Positions 12,901 through 24,898 of a DNA stretch of 64,000 nt are shown here, one piece after another. Origin of the DNA: Bryopsis sp. KO-2023 (Eukaryota > Chlorophyta > Ulvophyceae > Bryopsidales > Bryopsidaceae). The notes below the pieces were generated by a model. That model saw only the letters and a program-made list of their open reading frames with translations, did not search any database and had not been told where the DNA came from. The stretch is taken from contig BSYQ01000001.1 of the NCBI GenBank assembly GCA_030272585.1, forward strand, positions 7,440,001-7,504,000, written 5' to 3'. The position numbers were made by a program, and so were the translations under genes. The number at the start of each line of letters is the position of its first letter. Position 1 is the stretch's first letter.

Positions 12901-14835
12901 GGGTGCAGATTTAGGGGAGGGTTCGGTCGGCAGCGATGATAGCTCGATCGATCTTGATGCTACGATGAATGAGGTGGAGGGGTTGCTGCCATACTTGGCG
13001 CAACCCGACTCCACTGGATACTCTTCTTGGAGGCGACGGAATGGGTACCCTCATCGCCCAAACCAGAGGGCTCAGCGTGGCCAGCAGTCGACCCGCAGGA
13101 GCGGTGTCGCTCGAGACATGCTTTCGGTTCGGGAAAACGGACGTGAAAATCTTGCACGAGTATCCTCATCGAACCGAGCGATGGCTAGGGAAACGCTCGA
13201 CCAATTGAGGGGGGACAGATCGCGTCGTTACTCTCCGTACATGGGGGGCATCGAGTTGGCTCATCCCGACGACAGCTCTCAGGTGTCCGAGGTGGAAATC
13301 AGCCACAGTCCCACTCGCCTGGAGGAAGAAATAAGCGAGCGGCTGGGTGGCACTGCCAGGAGCGATGGCAGGGAGTCTCCGTCGAGAGATTTGTTGGACA
13401 GTGATCAGGGGGGTTCTTTGGATATGTATGAGAATTTCCAGCATCGGGAGGATGAGGGTCAAATGCTTGCCGAGTTGCACCATCCGAGAGCGTTGAGACA
13501 CCAGGTCTGTGGATCGTATGGTGGTAGTGGCAGGGGTGGCTATCATTTCCGACATTAAAAAGAAAACAAAAAAAGTTGGGGAAAAAGAAAAAAAAAAGAA
13601 AGAAAGAGAGAGAGAGAAAAAGGCCCCCCACAAAAAAAAAGAAAAAGAAACAAAAAATCCCAAGCCGATGATCGAACCCAAAAGACAGTGAAATAGTTTT
13701 GTGAGTTTTCGTTGACTTATTTGTTTTGTTTTCTGGTGTTTTTTTTGAGGACCGATCATTGTTTTTAAAAGAAGAAAAAAAAGTGTAGTTTTGGGTGCCA
13801 AATCCGCTCAATTTTTTTTTATGCATGTGTAAATATGTAGTTCCAACTGTTTTCCTTTTTTTTTTTTTTTGCTATATTTTTTTTCCCGTTTTCCTTTTGA
13901 GGTTTTATATATCTGGATGAAAATGTGCGTTTTCGCTTCTTTTTATTGGGGGAACGGGGAAGGCAAGTTCAGACTCAAGAGAACGGAAATATTGAAAAAG
14001 AAAATTATGGGGTTGTCTCTTTTTTTTCCTTCTTTTTTTTTTCCTTTTCCATTTCGTTTCCTTTCAAGGAAATAACAGATTTCTTTTAGAAAAATAATTA
14101 AAAAAAAAAAAAACAAAAACTGTGAGAAAAATATTAATAGTTCGTTGGAAATTATCCGGCGGGGGGGAGGGGGGGGAAGAGAATGGAAGGGGCGGAGGCC
14201 GGAGGATTATTGTAAAAATAATTCTCGTTTTTTCGGCACCGATAATAGGAAAGGACAGAGAGAAAAAAAAAACAATCCAAATTTTACAAAAAGAAAGAAA
14301 AAAAAACTTTTTTTATAACCACAATGTAAAAAGGACAAAAGAGAAAAAAAGAGAGAGAAAGAAAAAAAGAAGGAAAAAAGAAATAGTTGCCGTGATATAT
14401 TTGGGGACTGAGAAGGGTCGGGGCATTTTTGTTTGTGTGTTTTTGGGACAGGAGGTTGAACTGAATGCGCCTCGAAGAAGCTACGTCCCCATGTCAGACA
14501 TTCGACCCGCAAGCGTGAGCAGCATAGAGGAGTTCTTCGATTGCGGCGTGGATGCGCCCAGATCGGCTGTGGGGGGTAGTAGTTTCGATGAAATCTCTTT
14601 GGACCGTCATGTCGATAACTTTCGAGCCGGGGAGGGCACCAGCTCCTCGCATCCAAGAAATGAAAGCAATAGAACGGTGGTTGTGCATCCCGAATCCAGT
14701 AGTGAGGATGAAATCGAGGAGCAAGACGACCGCATGTATGACAGGGGCCCTCAGACTCCGTTCAGTCGATTCGTGTCAACTTTTAGAAGGCATCAAGGGC
14801 CGAAAGAGGAGTACGGAGGATGCAGTAGAAGGTGA
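9960..14835 (+). CDS. RING-finger (C3HC4) protein with long disordered C-terminal region
   Basis: Eight exons (9960-10060, 10426-10511, 10710-10793, 11039-11216, 11356-11510, 11598-11725, 11927-13504, 14452-14835) sum to about 897 residues in frame. The RING (residues about 40-85) has all eight ligands: CSIC, an 11-residue gap, C-G-H, NFC-RRC, then CPKC. It is followed by MNINTVLWNTIQLLFP, a helix often next to plant-type RINGs. It is therefore a probable E3 ubiquitin ligase; the substrate is unknown. The 1.58-kb exon encodes a Ser/Pro/Arg/Gly-rich region of low order. The last exon begins at a good acceptor (GGGACAG) and is phase-compatible with a donor at 13505. If that donor is not used, the protein stops at 13558. 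Exon 7 could also start at 11933. Confidence 0.8.
13505..14451 (+). other. long last intron or alternative 3' end of the RING gene
   Basis: About 950 bp dominated by poly-A, poly-T and poly-G tracts. A stop at 13556-13558 ends the read-through form. Splicing from 13505 to 14452 adds about 127 acidic, Ser-rich residues. Both forms look usable. Confidence 0.5.
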
Positions 14836-16982
14836 AAAAAAAAAGCAAAACAGAACTGGAATGAGAAGGGAAGAAGGGGGGGGGGAGGAAGAGAGCAAAA
14901 AAACAAATGTATTACTGATGGTAGTTAAGAAAAAGTCGTCCAAGGGAAAAAGGAGTGAGCTGTTGGGGAAGATGATGACGGGCGATAGAGGGGGGAAGGC
15001 GAACGCTAATTCAGGGAAGAGTGGACAAGATGGTTTGCATTTCGTGTTTTGAGGGTAGACTTGAAAAAAAAAAAAGAGCGGAAAAAATGGCATCGTTTGT
15101 TGTTGTTGTTTCTTTTTGGGTTTCGTTCTGTTTCGGAACAGTTTGTTTAATTTCGTGCCCTGGTGATTGTTTTTTTTCTTTTTTTCTTTTTCTGAAAGAA
15201 AGAGAATCAGTTTTTTTTCATCTTTTGTACTCAATGGGGAAGGAAGTGCCATGATCGAAGGAAAGAGAGTTGGTTTTTTTAAGGAGGATTCAAGGGGGGA
15301 GGTGGGGGGGGGGATTGGTTCAAAAAAAAAAAAGCTGTCAAGATAAGGAAAGGTGTAGCAGCCTTGGGGTTGGGTTGGCAAAACAAAGGGCCAGGGGGGG
15401 GAGGGGGAAATCGAGTAGAGCAAATTCTACAACATTAGGTTTTCGAATTTGTGCGTTTTTGATCAGACAAAATTATTGATTTTCGATTACATGAGATGGT
15501 TGGGGGAGGATTGAAAATACAGCAAAGCGAGAAAAACCAAAAAAAAACAACCAAAAAAAAACATCCATAAAAATTTGCAAATAATTTTTGCAAAAAACCC
15601 CTAAAATCCTCAAAAATAGAACATGGAAAGAGTGGCTCCTCAAAGTGTCGATTGTGTTTGAATCGCAGTACTAAGAAGAAGGGATAGGTTTTTGGCTTTC
15701 TTTTTTGTTCCTTTTTTTTCTATTTTTTGTTTTGGTGAGAAGGGGGGGGGTAGGGGGGGAAAAAAAACATAAATGAACAAGTTGCGATTATGTTTTGGGG
15801 AGTCCACAAGAGAGCGCTGAAGCAAAATTTGCATTGTAATGGAGGAGCTTGCTGGACTCATCTTTTACGATGAAATATTGTCACTCTGAATAATGATCGG
15901 AAAAAAAAAGGAAAAAAATCAAAAATTAAAAAAAAACAAAGAAGAAAGAAAAGACGCGAATGATTTTTTTGCATGGGGAGAGGGTGGGGAAGAAAAAAGA
16001 AAGAAAAATCTGTTTGGTTTTCTTGTTTGTTTTTTTTGTGGGCACAACTGGGGTGCGCTTCCCCCCTCTTTTTTATTGGGTTTTTTTTGTGTTTTTTTTC
16101 TAACATGTAGATCCTGGTGCTTTGATGCAATGCCAATTCTTTTTTTTTTTTTTTTTGATTGGCACACTTACAAGTATTCTTGGTGTTTTTTTTGTTTTTT
16201 TTCCCTTTGCTTTTTCTGTTTTTTTTACAAAAAGCTGGATATCATGGTGGTTTCTTTACTGTGCCACAGAAAAAGAGTGAGAAAAAAAAAAAAGAGAAAC
16301 ACACATACACACACAAGCATACATTCCGTTATTATGTCATTTGATTGAACTTGACTTTTTCAAGAAGAGTTTCTGGGAGGGACATAGCTTTTTCTTTCGT
16401 CTTTTTTTTTTCCTTTTTTGTTGTTTTTTTTCTTTTGAAGGGGGGGAGTACTTGGCTCATTGTAGAACGGATATTTAGTTCATTGCTTTCGTGGCAGTCT
16501 TTTGCATGTGTGCATGTTTTATCGAAGAAGGCTCTGGCAACTTGTTGGTTCTGTAAACAAAGATAGATGAAACGATGATATTGAGCATCCATGCTCGCTC
16601 AAATGCCAGTTTGGGATGACCAGGGGTGCACCCAAAACATGTGTTTCATGGGGTAAAGGATCCGTCCGAATAATAGCATCCCTTCAGTTCAACCCCCCTC
16701 CCCCCCCCCCAAAGAAGGGTCAGAATTGTTTTGGATTGGACAGATGATATCTCCTTTTTCAGCAAATTCACTTCATTCCAATTTGGGGACAAGACAGCAT
16801 TTTCTGCTCTATTTCCATCACCATCCCGTGCTACTTTCCTTGAATCAATGAAGTGAGGAGAGGGGAGTTGCCAAAAATACCGAAAGTTGCAGAAATTCTC
16901 AAGCGGGACCTCCTTGTGTATTTCCACTGTTCTTTTCTTATTCACATCGGGAGTCTGGGATTTGGCCATCTCCATCTCCGAA
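14836..16982. other. low-complexity spacer between convergent RING and PYROXD1 genes
   Basis: Strings of A, T and G homopolymers with many small frames in both directions, all of simple composition (Lys, Phe or Gly runs). No splice-flanked conserved exon was found. Both neighbours end here, so it holds their 3' untranslated regions. Confidence 0.6.
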
Positions 16983-19951
16983 TCAATCAAAAATATGGTC
17001 GAACTCAAGCTCAGGGTCCAAAATTTCCTCCCCAAAAGAGCTCAAATCTATTCCATCCAAAATCACATTTTCGAAGGCTTCCTCCATTTCTGTGTCCCCT
17101 ATCAGCACAGCACCTTGCATTCTACCCCGCAGCAACACCACCCGGACGAACGAAGAAACCGGAGCTTTGACGACTCTGGAATAGGAAATCAAGTCTTCCT
17201 TTGGCTCCCCCTCCAAACCTTGGCCATTGTACAGCCCCAAGAGAATCACCTTCTTCCCGCAAAATTTTGTCGCGTGTGTGAACTGAAACACAACCATCAT
17301 ATATGTTTCATTTTTCAATTTTTCAATTTTTTTTTGTGTATAATTTTTTGGGGGTTGGGGCCATAACTGATAACTCTTGAGCAGTAGAAGGAAAAGGATA
17401 TCGTTTTGTGGGTTCAGCATTCCAAACCCTTCTGGTAAGAATACTGCATGCATGGAAAAGTCCGTGGCAACCCACCAGCTCAAAATTGAAACCTGAGGCA
17501 TAGTCATCGGCCACTCCTAGCATGCAGTGTGCCGCATAAGTCCCCATGATTCTGGCCTTCACACCACCAAAACCCCTCGTCAACACAGAGGAGAGAAAGA
17601 AACAGCGATCAACACAGCTCCGTTTTGACCTTTGTACGATCTCGACGGAGGACTCATTTTTGCTTTTACCTAAGCACGATAGTCGGTGGTGTCGAGGGTC
17701 ACCGTGTTGAAATTTGTCTTTCTTGGCGAGGTCTATTGATGGCTGTATATAGATTCTCTCACAATCCATTGGGGGGGGGCATCTTTTACCTGCGTCCACA
17801 GCCTCATCTGAAACCAGTGAGGAGAATGGCTTGTGAAACTGCAACAATCTCCGGCGGCAAACACCCCCTCGACCGACGTTTCCATTTTCGAATCCACCTT
17901 CAGCCCACCATCAGAAGCTCTCTCAACCGCTTCTGGCACCCAATCCATCACCACATCGACTCCGATCGCACTGATAACAAAATCCACCTCATGGCTGTTC
18001 CCATTGCTCAACCGAACAGATATGGGGTAAGATCCAGGATCCAGGGTGGCAGCTTCGCCCACATACTCGACAACGCTGTTCGGCTCCAGTGTTACACTCG
18101 GTGGTTCTCCAGATTCAGGTAAGGCCTCCGCCCACCTGGGACCAACGGCATGACCGATTTCTTGTCGAACATTGCTGCTGCTATCTTTCTTTTCGGTCCC
18201 GGGAGTGCGGGCAGCATTGCCAGTAGCGGAGGTTGGCACTTCCTTTTCACTCGTGTCTGTTTCTTGGGTGGATTGGGGCTGCTTTTGCCAAAAGTTCATC
18301 TCCAATTCCTCCAACAGAAACTGCGCAGCATCCACATCAAAAAACGCATCTCCGATTTGCGGATGCTTCAGAGCCCATATGATCTCCACTCCTTTCAATG
18401 CTTGCCTGGCACCACAGCCATTGACTAAAACAGTCAGAAATGCATGCATGGAGATTGTTTGGAACCGAAGAAAAAACAACCCCCCAAGAAACAAGAAAAA
18501 TAGAAACAAGCGCACCCACTCCATAGCGATTGTTCATCCGCCCAACCATAATCAGCACAACAGTTTTCACTTCCTGTCAATGCTGCATTCGATCTCTTTG
18601 TCCCCAAACACCCACCCACACTCCATGAAAAGTTTAGAAAATCAACAAGCACCTGCTGAGGAGATTGGCAAGAAAAACTCACATGACTTCCAAAGCTATT
18701 CCGCCATTGCCCACAACCATCACTTTCCTTGCCCCCTCCAACCTTGCACGCAACCTCTGTCGAAAGCAAAGAGCACAAAGAAATATTTTGTCAGACTGGG
18801 GTCGTGAGCGACGGACCCCACTTGTTCCTACTCCTCTTTTCTGATGACATCAAGCCACCCCTGAAATTTGAACAGGTTTGGCTATTCTGAATTTAGGTTT
18901 CTGACAGATTTCTGAACTGAACAGCAACGAACCCCTTGACCCCCACCTCAATGCTCTCCACATCCCTCAAAGTCAAGACATGCTTCATAGCGTTGAAATC
19001 CTTTGGCCGAAAACAAACCAAACCGATCACCCTTCGCCATTTCATGATTCATTTCCAGCCGATCGAGCAGAATTCCGATGCAGAACTCAACTACCTTAGG
19101 GCGAGCCCCGGTGCAAATGCAAAGTTTGTCGAAATGCAGGATGGTTCCTGAACCAAGCTCCACCGTCTGAAAACGCAAGTCGATGCAATCGTCAAAACAT
19201 GCTTTTTTTTTCTTTCCCCTTTCGTTAGAGGCAAGGCTGCGGTGTGACATAAAGAATTGCATGTGCATGCCCAGTCACCTTTTCACTTCCATCGATACCA
19301 GATACGACATCATTCACCACCGTCAGATTTTTGTAGGGCAGGGAAGTCAAATCCCGCTCAACGACTGTACGAAACACACAACCGATGTTACTCTGGAGTC
19401 GATGGGCAATGAATGTCATTCTCCAACACGATATTTTGATCTAAAATGACACCAGTATCGGTCGTTGATGTGCGATTCAGAGCATCACCCACAGTGAAAT
19501 GATATGCATGCATTTGTTCCATCTTTCCAGCGGGTGGTTTGTGAAACTTCCAAAGAACAAGAGAAAAGCAAAGTGCCAAATGGCAAGAATGGCCATGACA
19601 ATTTTGATGGACATCATCTTGACATCCGGTTGCAAAGTTGGGTGGGGTGCTCACAACTTTTTTCTCAAAGCCCATGGAAACAGACACCGACCATCGAATT
19701 CCTCCAGATTTGCTGTTCTCTTCACCACATTGGTCACCCCCTGCCACATTTACAAATGAACCATTTTGGAGCCTAAAAATAGAGCACGCCAACCACAGCC
19801 CCCCCCACCCTCCCGACATCTTTGATGCCCCCACCTTGAGCACAGACGAAGCGGAAACCAATGTGATTTCATCGGCTTTCTGACCCAGGCGACAAACCTC
19901 CTCGACACAACAAACTCCCGCTATTCCTCCCCCGATCACAACGATTTTCAT
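16983..19951 (-). CDS. PYROXD1: pyridine nucleotide-disulfide oxidoreductase domain protein 1 (PYROXD1)
   Basis: Nine exons (19951-19835, 19740-19692, 19364-19279, 19166-19095, 19000-18947, 18756-18683, 18405-17790, 17556-17476, 17282-16983) give 482 residues, close to the animal protein. The N-terminal FAD motif is VVIGGGIAGVCC. Next come KLCICTGARPK, the NAD(P) motif VMVVGNGGIALEV, the GVFAAGDCCS FAD motif and WFQMRLWTQ. The C-terminus has GAVLIGDTEMEEAFEN and ends DLSSFGEEILDPELEFDHIFD-like. This order matches PYROXD1, not thioredoxin or glutathione reductase; no redox CxxC is seen. Animal PYROXD1 protects the tRNA ligase complex from oxidation; that role here is inference. Start MKIVV is the first Met before the FAD fold. 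Confidence 0.93.
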
Positions 19952-20645
19952 GAGTGAGTGAAGTTTAATGCGGATAAGAATCGAACTCAATCGAATGAAT
20001 TGGACCGCTCCGTTTTGGCCTTCCAGAAAAACATTGAAATTGCATCGTTGAGGTGTGCATCAAGATAGGGACGCCGCCCAAAACAGACCAATTGGTAACC
20101 AATTTAATAACCAATTGGTGCAACAGCAGAAAGATTCCGGTTGCTTTTGTTGTTAAATGATTCTTGGAGACATGAGCAAGCTATTGTTCTTAGCCCATCA
20201 ACCCCCAAAGCTATTTCCAAAAATGGAAATAGCTCCGACTCACTGGTGAATGGGTGGTGTTCTGTGGAGAACATCGTTTCATGGCAAAGTGATTACAAGA
20301 AGACCTGTTTGATTCCATATGTACAGAATCGTAACATCTCTTTTCAACACAATCCACAACATAAAGAAACACTTGCCCATTAACACCCCACGATCGACGA
20401 ACGCCACCGCAAAAAAAACACAACTAAACGAAAGCATGCATATCTCAAAAATAATAGAAGAGGGCCTTTGCATCCCAAACTTCATCCCAACACATACTAC
20501 CCCAGCATTTAAAACCCCGACCCTGCCCCCCCCCGCTTCGTTTTCTAATTGATTCACAATGGACGGCCCATCTCCCTTCCCTTTGTTGGAATTGTCGTTG
20601 GAACACCCTGTAGCTATTGACGTTTTTTGCTTTCAAGAAGCAGAA
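19952..20645. other. spacer between PYROXD1 and lipocalin-like gene
   Basis: Holds the PYROXD1 promoter and the 3' end of the neighbour. A short inverted motif (ACCAATTGGTAACC...ACCAATTGGT) lies near 20087-20119. No convincing exon. Confidence 0.4.
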
Positions 20646-21615
20646 TCATTGAAATCTGGTGAACACGTTTTTGACAGTCACTTCTCCACTGCCATCCTTC
20701 CTTTTGGCGGTGGTGTGCACCGTCAGACTCTGGCCATCCTCCGACAGCTCGAAAACATCGGACATGTCCAATCCATGTGGATCACCCCAAGAAACCTCCG
20801 TTACGATGCCAGCTGGCGTTTTCTTCAGACGTCCCTCCATCACTCCCCTCCTTTGATCTCTCCTGGTTAGTCTCTGAGGGACGCCCGACATAGGGTACAC
20901 TTCGGAAATGTTCAGAAAGCCACCTGCGTTGAATGTTCTCCGGAAATGGCCATCGGTGTGCTCCAACTGAAAAGGGATGGGAAAAAACAAATTCAAGACA
21001 TGCAAATGAGATTTCGAACGATGTATCCACACAGTTCACAAACTTTATTGATCCCTTTGATCTATGTCAAAGATCATGAATGGGCAACTCACATTCACGA
21101 TCGAAAGAAGGCAATTTTTCGCATCGACAATGAAAATCTGATTATAGAATTTTGCATGCACGACCTTCGGAGGCTCCCAGAATTGGTTTTTACCTCCAGA
21201 TATTTTAGGAATCGTTCGCCTTTCCGCAGAACCCAGGGCAATTGAGCAACTTCGTACAGTTCGTCCATATTGTCACTTCTAGAATGGCTCTTTTTCCACC
21301 TCCCGTTCAGGGTGGCTTCTGGCGCAGTAGAAATCATAAAATCTGGAATTTGAGTCATGATGTCGGCTGACACTCTGACTGGCTGCACCCTCTTGCGAAT
21401 ATGAGCTGCCCTGCATGACCGACACCCAGAAAGGCATTGTTTTTACATGTATAATAATAGTATATATATAATAATGCAGTGAGTGAATCGCACAGGGTCG
21501 AAAAGGGGGGAGGGGGAAGGAGCTTTGCATCAATTTCCCAAATGAATCGTCAAGGAAAATATTGGGGAACTCACCTCGATCCTTTCATGATTTGATTGAG
21601 AGATTGACCAGACAT
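20646..21615 (-). CDS. small lipocalin/FABP-like protein
   Basis: Three exons (21615-21575, 21410-21194, 20966-20646) give 192 residues from MSGQSLNQIMKG to a stop. The segment LNGRWKKSHSRSDNMDELYE, then PWVLRKGERFLKYLE, resembles the start of lipocalin or fatty-acid-binding-like barrels, which open with G-x-W and a helix. The rest (GGFLNISEVYPM, EVSWGDPHGLDMSDVFELSEDG) fits alternating beta strands with an acidic turn. No signal peptide, so probably cytosolic. A ligand cannot be named. The gene structure is well supported (donor GTGAGT, all phases close). The family call is tentative. Confidence 0.65.
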
Positions 21616-22638
21616 GTTTGCAACTGCCTGACCAGCTCGGATGGTCATCAATGGAACGACCACCGTGGGCTGGAGCATGTATTCACCGAATCCCATTCGA
21701 TGGAAAGATGTCAGTTGCATAAACTGTGTCTGCACACCATTCAATCTCTCAGCAAAACCCCAATCAAAATCCTGGCATGCATGGCTCTTCCTTTGATGGG
21801 ATAGGGACCATCACACTAGTTGATGATGCTCAAAGTCTGCTGTTGGATGATTCGTTTCAACCAAACGAAATGGATCTTTGCATCTCAATTCTAGCCAGGA
21901 ATCGCTCAGACAATCCACAAGGAAAAACGCGCGTACCAGTTCGACGTGCCTTGCTTCCTTAGTCGAGTTTCGGCTCGTCAAGCTCGTTCGTTTTCGAGTG
22001 TCGAAGCGAATTCAGCTCTTACAAGAGCTCCGCCCGTATTTATGGAAAAACTGGGTTCCCGAACAGCGATTCGGTCGAACGCTGCTCGGATTCGTCTAAT
22101 CCTGCGTTTGCATCACATGAACGCGTTTTTGTAGTCTGCTGATCCAAGAAGCCACATAATGGATGGGCAGAGAGTCGTTTCTTGGGAGTCATGTCTGGTG
22201 GGGTCGCACTGGGTCGGTCGGTTGCTCAGTTGTTGGCAGCTGCGATGGTATGCCCTCCCGAAAGTAGCTTCCAGCGACGGATCGTTTCGCGCATGATGAT
22301 TTCCAGGGGAGCTTTTGAAAGTCGTGGTGGGTCCTCCTCAGCGCCTACCACCACGGAAGATTTGCGATCGACGAAGAGAAGAAAAAGATATGCACAGATA
22401 TCCATGTAAAAAATTCATGTTGCCTCGTAGCTGTAGAGATGTGACTGCACATTTTGCAGAATGGCATGTGGTTTTGGGTTGGCTTCTAAAGTCCGACATG
22501 CGTGCTCAATTTCAATAAACGTTCCAAATCAACCGGAAAGACCACCGACCTGTGTCGAGACGAGGCTCGGGAGGTATCTCCAGAACTTTTCTCCTTTTTT
22601 TTTTCTTTTCAAGAGGGGAAGGTATTCTTCTCAGCTTG
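21616..22638. other. spacer with a possible small gene, flanking the LTR island
   Basis: Mostly unassigned. A plus-strand frame from ATG 22191 to 22409 encodes about 72 residues (MSGGVALGRSVAQLLAAAMV start, basic tail). It could be a small gene or a first exon, but nothing supports it beyond an open frame. The upstream part carries the promoter of the minus-strand lipocalin-like gene. Confidence 0.3.
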
Positions 22639-22643
22639 GAGGT

Positions 22644-22789
22644 TGTTGAGTAATTGATCGATTTGGTTGAAATCGTGTGGCGTTTCGCGTGTGGCGTTTC
22701 GCATGCTTGACAGAAACTGGGGAAAGCATATAACGAAACTTTGTGGAACTTTGGACAACTCTTCGTGTAAAAGCGTTTAGTTCACAACA
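22644..22789 (+). repeat. left LTR of element A
   Basis: 146 bp, TGTTG to CAACA, and the same by eye as 26023-26168. It carries two tandem copies of GTGTGGCGTTTCGC and an AGTTTCTGTC block (inverted as GACAGAAACT), both also found in the other LTR types of this island. Confidence 0.9.
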
Positions 22790-24521
22790 TGGTTTCGGAG
22801 CCGGAAAGATAGGGAGAGTGGTAGGCCTTTTGTTGATCGCCCTGGTATCAGTAGATGCGCAGAACGTGTTTACGCAAGGGTATGTCGACGAAGTGAGAGA
22901 AATACAAGGACTGCGTGAGGAGATCGATCGCCTGAGGGAATGGCGAGGGGAAGAGCGCGTGGCCTGGACGTCCGAGGTAGCGGACGCGAAGCAGTCTGGA
23001 GTAAAGACTAGTGGTTCGCACTTTGTGAGCGATGCTGCAGAAGCGAAGACAAAGGAAGGCGAAAAGCGAAAAGAAAGCGTTTTGGTGGGGTTTGAAGAGA
23101 GGGAGCCGCTAAAGAGTCCGAGTGCGTGGGCGTGGTTTTTTGGCGAGAAACGTCAGAAGGTGTCGGCAGTGGGCGCAGGGAGGAGAACAGAAAAGTTGGT
23201 TCGCACGACCGCTGTTTGGGTAATGCTGTTTGCTTTGATGCACGTGGACAAAGTTCTGGAGGCGAGCGTTGAGGGGGGTGCGTGGACGTGGCTTTTCGGG
23301 TCGCCAGAAAGTGAGAAGGTGGTGATTGTCGACGGGTGCATATTGGCAAGGCAGCTGCGTAAAGCGTCACCACGAGGAATAGGTGACGATATTACAAACA
23401 GTCAAGTGTTAAAGCGTGCTATTTTTATACCACATGACGACCTCGGAAAGACAAGGGCGCGGAGAGAAATCGACAAGCAGAGGGATGGAAGAACAGCAGC
23501 GTCAACCGTCGAACAAGTGACAAGGGTAGCGCGTGTGCCGTTGAAACGGGACGTATCTCGAGAAGAGGCCGAGAGTGGGACTAGTATTAACAGGCACGTT
23601 TGTAACGTGCATCAGAGAGTCCTGGCGGCAGAGCCCAGGGACAAGACTGAAGATACTCAACGACAGGAACTGATCCGCGGCCGTTGGCGCGAACAACTGG
23701 CGCGAGAGCCGTTGGCATATGAGCGGTACAAGGCAAGGGAGGAGTCGAGGGCCCTGGAAAAGTGCCAGGTTGACACTTTGCGTAAAAAGGTTCGTGGGGA
23801 AGACGTTTGCAACGTTAACAAAGAGAAAGAGATATTGAAAATACTGATACGTCGGGGAATCCCGAGTGAACTCAGGCTGGAAAGTTTGTGGATAGAGTTA
23901 GTGCGTGCTTTGAAATCGGAGGTGCGCCGAGGGCAGGAATTTGATGCGTTTATGGTACGCGCTCTAAAGTTGGAGCACGCCTTGGAAGTGGAGCTGCGCC
24001 AAGTACAGGATTCAAGGAAAGTCGTCGGTGAGATGGCCACAGGATTTCAGGTCGGCGAGAACCTACGCTTATGGATTGTTCTGGTTTGGGTACTGACAAG
24101 GTTGGTGGCTGCGGGAAAGAATGGGAATGAAGACCAGTGCGTAGAGCGCGAGGAGGTGACGCCAGCCGTTAACCTGGCTAGACTACAGAAAGATAAGGGA
24201 ACATGTCCAGCAGCGTTTCTGGGTTGTAGGCTTGTGCGAACGGTGGATGACGAAAGGGTGTTCGGCTGGGAGGATTATGATGGAAGTGAGCGAGCGCCCT
24301 GTGAGAAAAATGGAGCAGATGAAGTGGAGCAGAGTATCGACCACAGTTGGGCATCAACTCCAAAAGAAGGCACGCCTAGGTCTGGAGCGAATCTAAAAAA
24401 AGTGGAAGCTGAGTGTGTTGAATGGGGTTTAAAACTCGTCGTGAGTGGGGGGCAGCTCGGGCTGAAATGGCCGACCGTCCTGAGCAAGCTAACAAAAAAA
24501 ATGAAGAGGCAGCTGGAGTAA
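22743..24521 (+). CDS. long open frame in LTR element A, origin unclear
   Basis: 592 sense codons are open starting inside the left LTR, but the first in-frame ATG is only at 23223 (432 residues). Composition is charged (Arg, Glu, Lys) and coiled-coil-like, with WAWFFGEKRQK and WTWLFGSPESEK as an internal near-repeat. There is no gag zinc knuckle. Around 23845-23905 ILIRRGIPSELRLESLW resembles the opening of a TBC (Rab-GAP) domain, which suggests a captured host gene fragment; this is weak. G+C looks higher than in neighbouring non-coding DNA, consistent with coding origin. Whether it is translated is unknown. Confidence 0.45.
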   Translation: MELWTTLRVKAFSSQHGFGAGKIGRVVGLLLIALVSVDAQNVFTQGYVDEVREIQGLREEIDRLREWRGEERVAWTSEVADAKQSGVKTSGSHFVSDAAEAKTKEGEKRKESVLVGFEEREPLKSPSAWAWFFGEKRQKVSAVGAGRRTEKLVRTTAVWVMLFALMHVDKVLEASVEGGAWTWLFGSPESEKVVIVDGCILARQLRKASPRGIGDDITNSQVLKRAIFIPHDDLGKTRARREIDKQRDGRTAASTVEQVTRVARVPLKRDVSREEAESGTSINRHVCNVHQRVLAAEPRDKTEDTQRQELIRGRWREQLAREPLAYERYKAREESRALEKCQVDTLRKKVRGEDVCNVNKEKEILKILIRRGIPSELRLESLWIELVRALKSEVRRGQEFDAFMVRALKLEHALEVELRQVQDSRKVVGEMATGFQVGENLRLWIVLVWVLTRLVAAGKNGNEDQCVEREEVTPAVNLARLQKDKGTCPAAFLGCRLVRTVDDERVFGWEDYDGSERAPCEKNGADEVEQSIDHSWASTPKEGTPRSGANLKKVEAECVEWGLKLVVSGGQLGLKWPTVLSKLTKKMKRQLE

Positions 24522-24868
24522 TTGCACAGGAGATCTTGGAGAGTCTGTGGGGAGTCAATATGCCAAATGGTACGAGGGTAGTAATATATTCTGATTTTAT
24601 GAACGAGTACTTTTAGAAGGAGTGTTATATTTCAACATATTAATTTGGGCGTATCCATTATGATTGCTTTTTCATTCGGAGTTTTGTGCACAGTGAAAAT
24701 TGAGGCGGGGATGGGCACATGTTGTGAAAAGGGCAATTAATGGAAAAAAGGATGAGGAATGTTGTCAATATGAGTAGTGGAAGTAGGGACACTTATTAAG
24801 GGAAATGGGAGGGATTCGAACAGAAACAGTGAACGAATATGAACAGTCAGGTGTCAGCGTAACGTAAC

Positions 24869-24898
24869 GGCGCAGCAGTTATAACTGTAAGCTGCGCC
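24869..24898 (+). other. stem-loop in element A
   Basis: GGCGCAG and CTGCGCC form a perfect 7-bp stem around an inner CAGTTATAACTG palindrome. It lies in the segment before the internal LTR end, so it may be part of an old LTR or leader. Confidence 0.5.

Noticed and set aside
14860-16600. Many open frames of 60-200 residues on both strands
   Set aside because: They are translations of poly-A, poly-T and poly-G tracts (Lys, Phe, Gly runs) and overlap each other; no conserved motif.
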